64,000 bases of DNA from Streptomyces sp. WP-1 (GTDB lineage Bacteria > Actinomycetota > Actinomycetes > Streptomycetales > Streptomycetaceae): positions 2,232,001 through 2,296,000 of the forward strand of contig NZ_CP123923.1 in assembly GCF_030450125.1 (NCBI RefSeq), given 5' to 3'. Below, in pieces: positions 37,414-46,702 of the stretch. Made by a program: the position numbers and the translations under genes. Within the stretch, counting starts at the first letter, position 1. Each line of letters starts with the position of its first letter. The notes under the pieces are model-generated. The model saw only the letters and a program-made list of their open reading frames with translations, had not been told where the DNA came from and made no database searches.

Positions 37414-39537
37414 TCAGGCGTCGATCCGCGACCGGTCCAACGTCGCCGCCGAGCTGGAGATGAACTCCTTGCGAGGCGCCACGTCGTTGCCCATCAAGAG
37501 ATCGAATACCTGTTCGGCGGCTTCGAGGTCGGCGAGGTTGATGCGGCGCAGGGTGCGGTGGCGGGGGTCCATGGTGGTCTCGGCCAGCTGGTCGGCGTCC
37601 ATCTCGCCGAGGCCCTTGTAGCGCTGGATGGAGTCCTTGTAGCGGATGCCCTTGGTCTGGAACTCCATCAGCTTGTCGCGCAGCTCGCGGTCCGAGTACG
37701 TGTAGACGTACTTGTCCTGACCCTTCTTCGGCTGGACGACCTCGATGCGGTGCAGCGGCGGCACCGCGGCGAAGACACGCCCGGCCTCGACCATGGGCCG
37801 CATGTAGCGCTGGAACAGCGTGAGCAGCAGGCAGCGGATGTGCGAGCCGTCCACATCGGCGTCGGTCATCATGATGATCTTGCCGTAGCGGGCCTGGTCG
37901 ATGTCGAAGGTGCGGCCCGAGCCCGCTCCTATGACCTGGATGATCGCGCCGCACTCGGCGTTCTTGAGCATGTCGGTCACGGACGAGCGCTGCACATTGA
38001 GGATCTTGCCGCGGATCGGCAGCAGGGCCTGGAACTCGGAGTTCCGTGCCAGCTTGGCGGTGCCGAGCGCGGAGTCGCCCTCGACGATGAACAGCTCGCT
38101 GCGGTCGACGTCGTCGCTGCGGCAGTCGGCGAGCTTGGCCGGCAGGGACGAGGACTCCAGGGCCGTCTTGCGGCGCTGGGCGTCCTTGTGCTGGCGGGCC
38201 GCGACACGCGTCCTGGCGGCGGCGACCACCTTCTCCATGACGACACGCGCCTGAGCGGCCGCGTCCCGCTTGGTTGCGGTGAGGAACGCCTTCAGCTCCT
38301 TGGTGACCACCTGGTTCACGATGCGGCGGGCCGCCGAGGTGCCGAGGACCTCCTTGGTCTGGCCCTCGAACTGCGGCTCGGCCAGGCGCACGGTGACGAC
38401 GGCGGTGAGGCCCTCCAGGGCGTCGTCCTTGACGACGTTGTCCTCGGCCACGCGCAGCATCTTCTTGGCGCGCAGCACGTCGTTCATCGTCTGGGTGAGG
38501 GCCTGCTCGAAGCCGGAGACATGGGTGCCGCCCTTGGGCGTGGCGATGATGTTGACGAAGGACCGCAGGTTCGTGTCGTAGCCCGTGCCCCAGCGCAGGG
38601 CGATGTCGACGCCCAGTTCGCGGGCGACCTCGGTCGGGGTCATCTGGCCGTGCTCGTCCAGGACGGGGACGGTCTCCTTGAAGGTGCCCTTGCCGGAGAA
38701 GCGGAGCACGTCGCACACCGGCTTGTCGCCCGCCAGGTACTCGCAGAACTCGCTGATGCCGCCGTCGAAGCGGAAGGACTCCTCGCCCTTGCTGCCGCCC
38801 TCGCCCAGGCCGTACTCGTCGCGGACGACGATGGTCAGGCCGGGCACCAGGAAGGCGGTCTGCCGGGCACGCTGGTGCAGCGTCTCCAGGTTGAGCTTGG
38901 CGTCCTTGAGGAAGATCTGCCGGTCCGCCCAGTAGCGCACGCGCGTGCCGGTACGGGTCTTGGGGATCTTCTTGGCCTTGCGCAGACCGCTCTTGGCCTC
39001 GAACTTCGCGTCCGCGCCGGCGCCCGTGAAGGCACCCGGCACGCCGCGCCGGAAGCTGATCGCGTGGGTGTTGCCGCTGCGGTCCACCTCGACGTCGAGA
39101 CGGGCGGAGAGGGCGTTGACCACGGAGGCGCCGACGCCGTGCAGACCGCCGGAGGCGGCGTACGAGCCGCCGCCGAACTTGCCGCCCGCGTGGAGCTTGG
39201 TCATGACGACCTCCACGCCGGACAGGCCGGTCTTGGGCTCCACGTCCACGGGGATGCCGCGGCCGTTGTCGCGGACCTCCACGGACGCGTCGTCGTGGAG
39301 GATCACCTCGATGTGGTCGCAGTAGCCGCCGAGGGCCTCGTCCACCGAGTTGTCGATGATCTCCCACAGGCAGTGCATCAGGCCGCGGCTGTCGGTCGAG
39401 CCGATGTACATGCCCGGACGCTTGCGCACCGCCTCGAGACCCTCGAGGACGAGCAGGTGCCGCGCGGTGTAGTTGGAACCGTCGCGGTCTGCTCCTGCCA
39501 GCAGAGCTGTGGACGGCACGGACGTATCGGCGGTCAC
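37414..39537 (-). CDS. parE: DNA topoisomerase IV subunit B
   Basis: 707 residues. The GHKL ATPase domain has EIIDNSVDEALGG, VEVRDNGRGIPVD and GGLHGVGASVVNALS. A transducer domain and the TOPRIM region follow (LFIVEGDSALGTAK, MTDADVDGSHIR), then the GyrB C-terminal PMVEAGRVFAAVPPLHRIE. It partners ParC (gene at 16992) in decatenation. The GTG at 39537 has GAGGAG 8 bp upstream. The 291-bp spacer 37123-37413 downstream of it shows nothing recognisable. Confidence 0.95.
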   Translation of the reverse strand: MTADTSVPSTALLAGADRDGSNYTARHLLVLEGLEAVRKRPGMYIGSTDSRGLMHCLWEIIDNSVDEALGGYCDHIEVILHDDASVEVRDNGRGIPVDVEPKTGLSGVEVVMTKLHAGGKFGGGSYAASGGLHGVGASVVNALSARLDVEVDRSGNTHAISFRRGVPGAFTGAGADAKFEAKSGLRKAKKIPKTRTGTRVRYWADRQIFLKDAKLNLETLHQRARQTAFLVPGLTIVVRDEYGLGEGGSKGEESFRFDGGISEFCEYLAGDKPVCDVLRFSGKGTFKETVPVLDEHGQMTPTEVARELGVDIALRWGTGYDTNLRSFVNIIATPKGGTHVSGFEQALTQTMNDVLRAKKMLRVAEDNVVKDDALEGLTAVVTVRLAEPQFEGQTKEVLGTSAARRIVNQVVTKELKAFLTATKRDAAAQARVVMEKVVAAARTRVAARQHKDAQRRKTALESSSLPAKLADCRSDDVDRSELFIVEGDSALGTAKLARNSEFQALLPIRGKILNVQRSSVTDMLKNAECGAIIQVIGAGSGRTFDIDQARYGKIIMMTDADVDGSHIRCLLLTLFQRYMRPMVEAGRVFAAVPPLHRIEVVQPKKGQDKYVYTYSDRELRDKLMEFQTKGIRYKDSIQRYKGLGEMDADQLAETTMDPRHRTLRRINLADLEAAEQVFDLLMGNDVAPRKEFISSSAATLDRSRIDA

Positions 39538-39673
39538 GCGGTTCGCTCCTCGCTGAATTTCAGGTTGCCCCCTTCTGGGTAAGGGGGAGGCTTCGGTTGC
39601 CCGTCAGAGGGTACCGAGGCCAGGTAGAGCCGGTGTAACGCCACCCTCGGCGGCTCCACAGACTAGTCGAGGC

Positions 39674-39689
39674 TCGCATACACGTTCGA
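39674..39689. promoter_or_regulatory. LexA-box-like sequence upstream of parE
   Basis: On the minus strand TCGAACGTGTATGCGA matches 10 of 12 fixed positions of the actinobacterial SOS box TCGAAC-N4-GTTCGA. It lies 137 bp upstream of the parE start in the 438-bp divergent spacer 39538-39975, which otherwise shows no clear element. Two mismatches in one arm make it doubtful. Confidence 0.25.
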
Positions 39690-39975
39690 TCCCTCGATGG
39701 GGTGAAGTGCATATCACGTTCCCTTGGAGGCATGAACCATTTAGGCTCCGGGCACGTCCTCATGAACGACCGGCAAGCCAGCCGGGAGGACCGAGATACT
39801 AGACAGCGCGAACCCGTAAGCATCCCCAACACGCACTACGGCACATTCGCCGCCAACCGGCAGCAGACAGCCGCCCCGGAAAATTTTTCCAGGAAAAGCC
39901 ACGAGCGGGAACGTTTTCGGGCTGGTTGGATGTTGACCCTGGTACGACAGCTCGTCGAGCTAGAGAAGAGGCGAC

Positions 39976-40206
39976 GTGACTACTGTTCTGACCCCCGCGA
40001 GCCCGCTGACGGCCGCTGATCGCTGCGACCGCTGCGGCGCCCAGGCATACCTGCGCGTCGTCCTGCTCAGCGGCGGAGAGCTGCTCTTCTGCGCCCACCA
40101 CGGACGCAAGTTCGAGCCGGAACTCAAGAAGATCGCCGCTGAGATACAGGACGAGACGGAGCGGCTGACGACCGCCCCGAGCACCACTTCCGAAGAAGAG
40201 CGCTGA
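39976..40206 (+). CDS. Small zinc-ribbon protein (DUF7455)
   Basis: 76 residues: GTG start, then TTVLTPASPLTAADRCDRCG, with paired cysteines in CDRCG and a CAHHGRKFEP Cys/His pair that together could bind one zinc. The C-terminus is helical and acidic. The family is conserved in actinobacteria without known function. GAAGAGG lies just upstream of the GTG. A hairpin terminator follows. It is divergent from parE. Confidence 0.82.
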   Translation: MTTVLTPASPLTAADRCDRCGAQAYLRVVLLSGGELLFCAHHGRKFEPELKKIAAEIQDETERLTTAPSTTSEEER

Positions 40207-40250
40207 ATCTCGCACGGACGACGAGCCGACACCGGCTCAGGCCGGTGAAC

Positions 40251-40281
40251 GGGCGGCCGCTCCTTCTCGGAGCGACCGCCC
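40251..40281. terminator. Terminator between convergent zinc-ribbon and protease genes
   Basis: A 13-bp stem, GGGCGGCCGCTCC with GGAGCGACCGCCC (one mismatch), has a 5-base loop. It lies between two convergent genes and can serve both. Confidence 0.8.
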
Positions 40282-40314
40282 GCGCTCATACCCTCACCAG
40301 CCCGCGCAAGGCCC

Positions 40315-41202
40315 TCAGGAGTTCCTGTGGGGCCTCTCGCGGGCTTTCGTGGGTGATTTCCCGTCCCCGCCCGTTCCCAGGGCGCGTACGACCTCCGAGA
40401 CACGGGTGTAGACGCCGGGGCTCCCGGCGCGCCCGCAGCCGCTGCCCCAGGACACGAGCCCGATCAGCCGGCCGCCGGCCACCAGCGGGCCACCACTGTC
40501 CCCCTGGCACGCGTCCGGACCTCCGGCGGCCTCTCCCGCGCAGAGCATGCTGGCGGCCCGGTAGACGCCGTCAGGACCGCCGGGGTAGGCGCGGCCGCAA
40601 CGGTCGTCGGCGAGCACCCGCACATCCGCGGCGTGGAGCCGGTGGGCGTAGTCGCCGCCGCCGGTCAGGTCGCCCCAGCCGGAGACCCGGGCCTTGGTGC
40701 CCGGTGCGTAGGCCGGGTCGCCGGGTCCCGCCATGGCGATGACCGCGCTCTGCGGCAGGGGTTCGGCGAGCGTGACGACGGCGAAGTCGCCGGAGTTCGT
40801 CGCGCTGTCGAAGTCCGGGTTGACCTGGACGTCCTTGACGGCGATCTCCTGGCCCTCGTCGGACAGCAGGTCCGTGCGGCCCGCGATCACCTTGAGGTCG
40901 CGCACATGGCCGGGCGGCGCCCCGAGGACGTCGTCGTTCATGCAGTGGGCGGCCGTGAGCACCGTGGTGGGGGCGATCGCCACGCCGCCGCAGAACTGGC
41001 CCGCACGGGTGCCTCCGAACCGGTCACGGCTGGACAGCGCCACCGTCCAGGGGGCCTGCGAGACGTCGATGGGGAATCCCCCCACGACCACGCTCCGGGC
41101 CGCCGCGGGCGCCGCCGGGGACGCGCTCACCAGGGGTATGGCGGTGACGGTGGCCGCGAGGACGAGCGGCCGGATCAGTGCACGGCCAGGGGATCGGCGC
41201 AT
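40315..41202 (-). CDS. Secreted trypsin-like serine protease (S1 family)
   Basis: 295 residues. A signal peptide (MRRSPGRALIRPLVLAATVT to about 30) and short propeptide lead to the mature start VVGGFPIDVSQAPW. The catalytic triad is visible as His in LTAAHCM, Asp in SGDFAVVTL and Ser in DACQGDSGGPL. The Asp six residues before the Ser predicts cleavage after Arg or Lys. The disulfide cysteines CGG...HC and CGR...C are present. The C-terminus has a short basic extension. GAGGAG precedes the ATG. It is secreted to the medium and probably acts in nutrition or protease cascades. Confidence 0.94.
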   Translation of the reverse strand: MRRSPGRALIRPLVLAATVTAIPLVSASPAAPAAARSVVVGGFPIDVSQAPWTVALSSRDRFGGTRAGQFCGGVAIAPTTVLTAAHCMNDDVLGAPPGHVRDLKVIAGRTDLLSDEGQEIAVKDVQVNPDFDSATNSGDFAVVTLAEPLPQSAVIAMAGPGDPAYAPGTKARVSGWGDLTGGGDYAHRLHAADVRVLADDRCGRAYPGGPDGVYRAASMLCAGEAAGGPDACQGDSGGPLVAGGRLIGLVSWGSGCGRAGSPGVYTRVSEVVRALGTGGDGKSPTKARERPHRNS

Positions 41203-41270
41203 GTCGACTCCTCACTCAGGGTGTGAACCGGAGAACCCAGAGTGATCCACATGGTCTCCGCCCGCAGCAC

Positions 41271-41305
41271 GAAGGCCCGGCTCCCACGAGGGGAGCCGGG
41301 CCTTC
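41271..41305 (-). terminator. Terminator of hrdB
   Basis: A perfect 15-bp stem, GAAGGCCCGGCTCCC with GGGAGCCGGGCCTTC, has a 5-base loop about 65 bp beyond the hrdB stop. Confidence 0.9.
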
Positions 41306-41369
41306 GGTGTCGTACGACCGGCCCGGCCGATCGGTCCGGGGACCGGTCGGCCGTCGACCGGACCGCGGG

Positions 41370-42905
41370 CTAGTCGAGGTAGTCGCGCAGCACCTGCGAG
41401 CGCGACGGGTGGCGCAGCTTCGACATGGTCTTGGACTCGATCTGGCGGATGCGCTCACGCGTCACGCCGTAGACCTTGCCGATCTCGTCCAGGGTCTTCG
41501 GCTGGCCGTCGGTGAGACCGAAGCGCATGGAGACGACGCCGGCCTCGCGCTCGGAGAGGGTGTCCAGGACCGAGTGCAGCTGCTCCTGGAGGAGGGTGAA
41601 GCTGACGGCGTCCGCGGGGACGACGGCCTCGGAGTCCTCGATGAGGTCACCGAACTCGCTGTCGCCGTCCTCACCCAGGGGGGTGTGCAGGGAGATGGGC
41701 TCGCGGCCGTACTTCTGGACCTCGATGACCTTCTCCGGGGTCATGTCGAGTTCCTTGGCCAGCTCCTCCGGGGTGGGCTCGCGGCCCAGGTCCTGGAGCA
41801 TCTGGCGCTGCACACGGGCGAGCTTGTTGATGACCTCGACCATGTGCACCGGGATACGGATGGTGCGGGCCTGGTCGGCCATGGCGCGGGTGATCGCCTG
41901 ACGGATCCACCAGGTGGCGTACGTGGAGAACTTGTAGCCCTTGGTGTAGTCGAACTTCTCGACGGCGCGGATCAGACCGAGGTTGCCCTCCTGGATGAGG
42001 TCCAGGAAGAGCATGCCGCGGCCGGTGTAGCGCTTGGCCAGCGAGACCACCAGACGGAGGTTGGCCTCCAGCAGGTGGTTCTTGGCGCGGCGGCCGTCCT
42101 CGGCGATGATCTCCAGCTCGCGCTTGAGCTTCGGGGCGAGCTTGTCGGCGTTCGCGAGCTTGTCCTCGGCGAACAGGCCGGCCTCGATGCGCTTGGCGAG
42201 CTCGACCTCCTGCTCGGCGTTGAGCAGGGGGACCTTGCCGATCTGCTTCAGGTAGTCCTTGACCGGGTCGGCGGTGGCGCCGGCCGCGGCGACCTGCTGC
42301 GCGGGCGCGTCGTCCTCGTCCTCGTCGGACAGGACGAAGCCGGCGTTCTCGGTACCCTCGGGCTCGTCGCCGACCTTGGTGTCCTCGAGGACCTCGTCCT
42401 CGAGGATCTCGGCGTCGTCCTTCTTGCCCGTGGTCTTCTTGGCCGCCGTCTTCTTGGCGGTGGCCTTCTTGGCAACCGTCTTCTTGGCGGTCGCCTTCTT
42501 GGCCACGGCCTTCTTGGCGGGCGAGGCCTCGTCGGCGGGATCCGCCGGGTCGGCGGACGCCGCGGGGGCGGCCGTGGTGGCGGTGGCCTTCCTGGTGGTC
42601 ACCGTCTTCGCCGCGACCGTCTTGGTGGCGGTGCGCTTGGCCGGGCTCTTCGCTGCGACGCTCTTTCGGGTGCGCTTGGGCTCTGCTGCACTGACCATCA
42701 GCGTCACACCCTCTTCCTCAAGGATCTGGTTGAGGCTGCGCAGTACGTTCTTCCACTGAGTGGCCGGAATCTGGTCAGCTTCGAAGGCCCGACGCACATC
42801 GTCGCCGGCGATCTGCCCCTCAGCCTTTCCCCGCTCAATGAGCGCCATGACAGAGACGGACTCGGCGATCTCCGGCGGGAGCGTACGGGATGTGCTGGCC
42901 GACAC
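41370..42905 (-). CDS. hrdB: Principal RNA polymerase sigma factor HrdB
   Basis: The housekeeping sigma-70 of Streptomyces, 511 residues as in the type species. The N-terminal region 1.1 ([20 protein letters not shown]) is followed by a Lys/Ala-rich low-complexity stretch of repeated AKKxxAKK units at about 105-165 and an acidic segment. The conserved regions then follow: 1.2 ([17 protein letters not shown]), 2 ([33 protein letters not shown]), 3 and 4 ([18 protein letters not shown]). The GTG at 42905 has GAGAGG 6 bp upstream and matches the known N-terminus. whiH lies upstream. Confidence 0.98.
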   Translation of the reverse strand: MSASTSRTLPPEIAESVSVMALIERGKAEGQIAGDDVRRAFEADQIPATQWKNVLRSLNQILEEEGVTLMVSAAEPKRTRKSVAAKSPAKRTATKTVAAKTVTTRKATATTAAPAASADPADPADEASPAKKAVAKKATAKKTVAKKATAKKTAAKKTTGKKDDAEILEDEVLEDTKVGDEPEGTENAGFVLSDEDEDDAPAQQVAAAGATADPVKDYLKQIGKVPLLNAEQEVELAKRIEAGLFAEDKLANADKLAPKLKRELEIIAEDGRRAKNHLLEANLRLVVSLAKRYTGRGMLFLDLIQEGNLGLIRAVEKFDYTKGYKFSTYATWWIRQAITRAMADQARTIRIPVHMVEVINKLARVQRQMLQDLGREPTPEELAKELDMTPEKVIEVQKYGREPISLHTPLGEDGDSEFGDLIEDSEAVVPADAVSFTLLQEQLHSVLDTLSEREAGVVSMRFGLTDGQPKTLDEIGKVYGVTRERIRQIESKTMSKLRHPSRSQVLRDYLD

Positions 42906-43019
42906 GAACAACCTCTCGGAACGTTGGAAAACGGCTTCCGGCACCGTCCACTGCGGACGGGAACCGACCACCGGCCGGGGGATGGGCCGACGGTGCGGGC
43001 GCGGGCCGGGAAGATGCAC

Positions 43020-43045
43020 AGCGCCATGTCTGGCGTCCGTATTCC
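43020..43045 (-). promoter_or_regulatory. Candidate SigR-type promoter of hrdB
   Basis: On the minus strand GGAAT (43041-43045), an 18-bp spacer and GCT approach the SigR pattern GGAAT-N18-GTT, differing by one base. hrdB is reported, from memory, to have a SigR-dependent second promoter induced by thiol stress. The site is about 115 bp upstream of the GTG within the 408-bp spacer 42906-43313. Confidence 0.4.
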
Positions 43046-43176
43046 CTTCGCGGCTGTCACCTCTTAGGTCATCGCGCTGTTCCCATGAGTGTTACGCCCA
43101 TTCCGCGTGGCCCGAGTCACACCTCGTAAGCGAACATAGACGGTCAGATACGGGCAAAAGGTATCGCCCGCCGCAT

Positions 43177-43222
43177 CGCCGGACCCCGCCGGGCTCCTGA
43201 GGGGATCCGGCGGGGTCCGGCG
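43177..43222 (-). terminator. Terminator of whiH
   Basis: A perfect 16-bp stem, CGCCGGACCCCGCCGG with CCGGCGGGGTCCGGCG, has a 14-base loop about 90 bp past the whiH stop. It insulates hrdB from read-through. Confidence 0.88.
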
Positions 43223-43313
43223 ACGGCGGGTACGACGACCTGCACCCGGGCCGACGCGTCATGGGAACCGCGGGGACGCCGCACACCGGCGACCGCACCG
43301 CCCGCGGGGCGGG

Positions 43314-44201
43314 TCAGTGCTCGCGCGGGGCGGGAACCACCCGCTCCACCTCGGGGTGCGCCGTGAGCAGTTGGCGCATGGCGGCCTCCGCCGCACCGCC
43401 GTCGCCGGTGCCGAGGGCGTCGACGATCCGTGCGTGCTGGGCGAGGGACGCGTCGTTCGGCCGGTCGCAGCCCGTGACCGGGCCGCCAGAGACCTGGAGG
43501 GCGGCGCCGACGATGCCGGAGAGGTGCTCCAGCATGCGGTTGCCCGCGACCTGGATGAGCAGCGCGTGGAACTCGGTGTCGGCACGCGAGTAGGTGAGCG
43601 CGTCGCCCTGTGCCATGGCGTGGCTCATGATCTCGACCATGTCGGACAGGCGCTGCTGCACCTCCTCGCGGCCGTGTCCGGCGGCGAGACGGGCGGCGAG
43701 CGGCTCGATGGTCCAGCGCAGCTCGCTGAGCTCGCGGCGCTGGTCGTCGCGCTGGGGGCCGAAGGCCCGCCACTCGATGATGTCCGGGTCGAGGAGGTTC
43801 CAGTCGCTGACGGGACGGACGCGCGTGCCCACGTTCGGCCGGGCGCTGACCAGGCCCTTGGCCTCCAGCACGCGGAGGGACTCGCGGACGACGGTCCGGG
43901 AGACCTCGAAGCGCTGGCCGATCTCCTCGGGCACCAGCGGGCGGTCCGCGCCCAGGTCGCCCGAGACGATCATCTGACCCAGCTGCTGGACGAGTTGGCC
44001 GTGCAGCCCGCGGCCGCGGCTGCCCGCGGGCCGCCGGCCGACCCGGCCCAGCTCGGATTCGCCTCCGTCCCAGGCGGGCGTTCCTACGCGGTCGCCCACC
44101 GAGGCGTCACCGTAGGAGTAGCGGTCGAGTTCGCCCGGACCGACCAGACCGGAGTCGGTGGAACGGGCGGCGGTCATCATGGTGTGCGCAAGGGTACTCA
44201 C
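43314..44201 (-). CDS. whiH: WhiH, GntR-family sporulation regulator
   Basis: WhiH is needed for sporulation septation in aerial hyphae. The 295-residue product has a 60-residue N-terminal extension (STLAHTMMTAARSTDSGLVG), a GntR winged helix (GADRPLVPEEIGQRFEVSRT, VVRESLRVLEAKGLVSARP) and an FCD ligand domain (ADTEFHALLIQVAGNRML, HARIVDALGTGD). Position next to hrdB and the sequence match my memory of WhiH. The GTG at 44201 gives the known length. Its ribosome site is weak and it sits just after a WhiG-type promoter, so a near-leaderless message is possible. Confidence 0.95.
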   Translation of the reverse strand: MSTLAHTMMTAARSTDSGLVGPGELDRYSYGDASVGDRVGTPAWDGGESELGRVGRRPAGSRGRGLHGQLVQQLGQMIVSGDLGADRPLVPEEIGQRFEVSRTVVRESLRVLEAKGLVSARPNVGTRVRPVSDWNLLDPDIIEWRAFGPQRDDQRRELSELRWTIEPLAARLAAGHGREEVQQRLSDMVEIMSHAMAQGDALTYSRADTEFHALLIQVAGNRMLEHLSGIVGAALQVSGGPVTGCDRPNDASLAQHARIVDALGTGDGGAAEAAMRQLLTAHPEVERVVPAPREH

Positions 44202-44208
44202 GGATCCT

Positions 44209-44236
44209 TTGTCGGCGTCGTCTCCAACTCCCTTGA
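44209..44236 (-). promoter_or_regulatory. WhiG-type promoter of whiH
   Basis: On the minus strand TCAAG (44232-44236), a 15-bp spacer and GCCGACAA (44209-44216) fit the sigma-WhiG consensus (TAAAG-N15-GCCGATAA). The -10 element ends 7 bp before the GTG start codon. WhiG control of whiH is established in S. coelicolor. Confidence 0.7.
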
Positions 44237-44367
44237 GGTCTTTGGTGAAAAGCACACGAAAGGGTGATCGCTCACCCCGTCGCAATTGACGCCTTATCGG
44301 AAAGAAACGAGCCGCCCCCGGGGAGTTGTGGGCACAAGCGGCACCAGAACCGTAAGAACCTCGGTCA

Positions 44368-46548
44368 TCAGGCCCTGGCGCGCAGGGTGGTGAACAGATA
44401 CGCGCACAGCAGTGCCGCCAGGGACAACACCATTGCGCCACCGACGGGTTGGACGAGCAGCCGCGCCACCGCGAGCACATACCGGTCCCCTCCGAACGGC
44501 CACTGGAGCAGGAACACCTCCCGCATCCGCGACGGAAGACCGGCCACCGTGCGCTCGGCCGACCCCCGGAACGCCGTGTGCATGAGGGGTACGACGGCCA
44601 CGGGTACGGCGAGGACGGCGGCGAGCCCGCCCGAGGTGGACCGGAAGACACCGGCCGCGAGCACCCCGGCCCAGGCGCACCCGACGACGAGGGCGATCCA
44701 ACTCGCGCTCAGCGCAAGCCAGTCGTCGGGAACCTGGGTCAGCTCCCGGCCGTAGACGAGATAGAGCGCCTCGGCGTCGCAGCCCGCGACGAGGAAGGCG
44801 AGCAGCGTCGCGGTGGCGCCGGTGACGAGGAGTTTCGCGGCCAGCAGCCCGAGCCGGCGGGGCACGGTGCCCCGGTCGGCGGCGAGCGCGGGGTGGCGGA
44901 ACTCGTCGCCGAAGGCGAGCGCCCCGAGCAGTCCGGCGGCGAGCGCGACGGGCGGCAGCGGCAGCTCCCGGGGCCATGCCGCGAACAGCCGCGCCTGCGG
45001 GGTGTGCCCGATTCCGGCCAGCGCCACGGCGGTCAGCACGGACAGCGCGAGCACCGCGCCGCAGATCAGGAACCCGGTGCCGATGCCCGCGGCCCGCCGG
45101 ATCTCGTAGCGCAGGGGGCGCAGGGGGGTGGGTGCGGGACGGACGGAGATGGGCGGCGGGAGGGGGGAGTTCGTGTCGAAGGCGTGGGCGCTGTCGTTGT
45201 CCCTGTCGGTCCGGGTTCCGGGGTGAACCGTCCACGACGGACGGGCGAAGGGTCCCCTGGCTCCGGGCAGGAGGGTGCGGAGGGCGGAGATGTGGGTGGT
45301 GGCGATGCGGGTCGGGATGACGCGGGTGCGGGCGAGGCGCGCCAGGCCGGTTTCCAGCCTTCCGGTGGGGCGGGCGGTGATCTCGGCGTCGAGGGCCACG
45401 CGCGCTTCGGCTCGGGGTGGGGTTTCGACGGGTTTCCTCGGCGAAGCCGGGGCCGGGGCCGTCGAGAGCGCCGAGGTTCCCGAGGAGCCGGTCCGAGGCC
45501 GTTGAGAGGGGGAGGGCGAACCGGCTGGTTCCGTGCGGGTCATGGTGGGCGGGTCCGGCACGGAGAAGCCGAACACCGTCTTCTCGCGCTCCGGTGGCGT
45601 ACGGCCGCCCGCCGGGCCACCCACGGACAGCGCGCGCTCGGGAAGCGCGCTGTCCACGGCGATGCCGGGTCCCATGTCGCCGATCTCGTCGGCGAGTTGG
45701 TGGACGAGGATGCCGTGCCGGAAGGCCGTCTCGCCGACGACCGAGGTGGTGGTGCCGTACACGGAGAGGCGGTTGCCGCCCTCGCGTACGACCTCGACGG
45801 AACGGCGGCCGGTGCGGGCCTCCTTGGTGAGCGCGGCGGCGAGGCGCCCGGCGTACGGGCTGCGCACGGCCACGCGCGGGCGCAGCCGGGTGCGGGCGAA
45901 CTCCCCGGCCTCCTGGTCGGCGACGAGCCTGCCCGTGTCGAGCGTGACGACCCGGTCGGCGATGCGCGCGGCCTCCCTCGGGTCGCCCGTGGTCGTCAGC
46001 ACGGTGCCGCCCTGGTCGGCGTGGGCGCGCAGCATGCCGTGCAGCCACTGCGCCTCTCCGGGGGAGAGGCCGCGGGTGGGGTCGTCCAGGACGAGTGTGT
46101 GCGGGTCGGGCAGCAGGGCGCACGCGAGGCCGAGCCTGCGGTCCATGCCGCGCGAGAGGGTGCCGAGACGTTCCTCCCGGAAGCTGACGAGGCCGACGGC
46201 TTCGAGGACCTCGTCGGCGCGGTGCCCCGGGACGCCCGACGCCGCGCACAGCATGCGCAGATGTCCGCGGACCGAGCGTGCCGGATGTCCCGGTACGTCG
46301 CCGAGCAGCACGCCGACCTCGCGCGCCGGGTGGGCGATCCGGTACAGGGGCCGCCCCCGGAAATAGGTGATGCCGCGACCGGGACGCAGGGCGAGCATCA
46401 GCCTCAGGGCGGTGGTCTTGCCGGCGCCGGAGGCCCCCAGCAGCACGGTGATCCGGCCGGCCCGCGCTTCGAAGGAGACGTCGTCGACAGCGGGCGGCCG
46501 CGCCTTGCGGGAGGTGCTGGTCAGGCCGAAGGCTTGGATCACCTGCAT
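44368..46548 (-). CDS. ABC transporter with ATPase and membrane domain in one chain
   Basis: About 726 residues. The N-terminal ATPase (10-225) has Walker A LLGASGAGKTTALRL and a degenerate signature LGTLSRGMDRRLGLAC (LSRGM for LSGGQ). Its Walker B is TLVLDDPTRGL, with Asp in place of the usual Glu. A C-terminal appendage and a long Pro/Thr/Arg-rich linker (about 330-460) follow. Then comes an ABC-2-like membrane region with about six helices (ICGAVLALSVLTAVALAGIG onward). The weak signature and Walker B change may slow hydrolysis. It lies directly upstream of whiH on the same strand. No ribosome site precedes ATG 46548. Substrate unknown. Confidence 0.8.
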   Translation of the reverse strand: MQVIQAFGLTSTSRKARPPAVDDVSFEARAGRITVLLGASGAGKTTALRLMLALRPGRGITYFRGRPLYRIAHPAREVGVLLGDVPGHPARSVRGHLRMLCAASGVPGHRADEVLEAVGLVSFREERLGTLSRGMDRRLGLACALLPDPHTLVLDDPTRGLSPGEAQWLHGMLRAHADQGGTVLTTTGDPREAARIADRVVTLDTGRLVADQEAGEFARTRLRPRVAVRSPYAGRLAAALTKEARTGRRSVEVVREGGNRLSVYGTTTSVVGETAFRHGILVHQLADEIGDMGPGIAVDSALPERALSVGGPAGGRTPPEREKTVFGFSVPDPPTMTRTEPAGSPSPSQRPRTGSSGTSALSTAPAPASPRKPVETPPRAEARVALDAEITARPTGRLETGLARLARTRVIPTRIATTHISALRTLLPGARGPFARPSWTVHPGTRTDRDNDSAHAFDTNSPLPPPISVRPAPTPLRPLRYEIRRAAGIGTGFLICGAVLALSVLTAVALAGIGHTPQARLFAAWPRELPLPPVALAAGLLGALAFGDEFRHPALAADRGTVPRRLGLLAAKLLVTGATATLLAFLVAGCDAEALYLVYGRELTQVPDDWLALSASWIALVVGCAWAGVLAAGVFRSTSGGLAAVLAVPVAVVPLMHTAFRGSAERTVAGLPSRMREVFLLQWPFGGDRYVLAVARLLVQPVGGAMVLSLAALLCAYLFTTLRARA

Positions 46549-46702
46549 CAAGATAGCGTGCGATGTCCGGTTTTTTGGTGTATGGGGGGCTTTAGCGATG
46601 AATGCCGCGCCCTCGCGCCGGTCCCTGTCCACCGTTCGACGCAACGGGAGGCTCGGTCCCCTGGGCCGCGGCCGGGCTCCGCGCCGCCTCCTGCCCTGGC
46701 GG

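Noticed and set aside
37171..39582. 803-codon plus-strand frame opposite parE
   Set aside because: parE is unmistakable on the minus strand; the frame has no recognisable motif.
39702..40019. 105-codon plus-strand frame before the zinc-ribbon gene
   Set aside because: It overlaps the zinc-ribbon gene start in another frame and lacks a ribosome site and normal codon bias; region is better read as promoter.
41178..43067. 629-codon plus-strand frame opposite hrdB, with repeated GGLLG motifs
   Set aside because: The repeats are the complement of the AKKxxAKK codons of HrdB.
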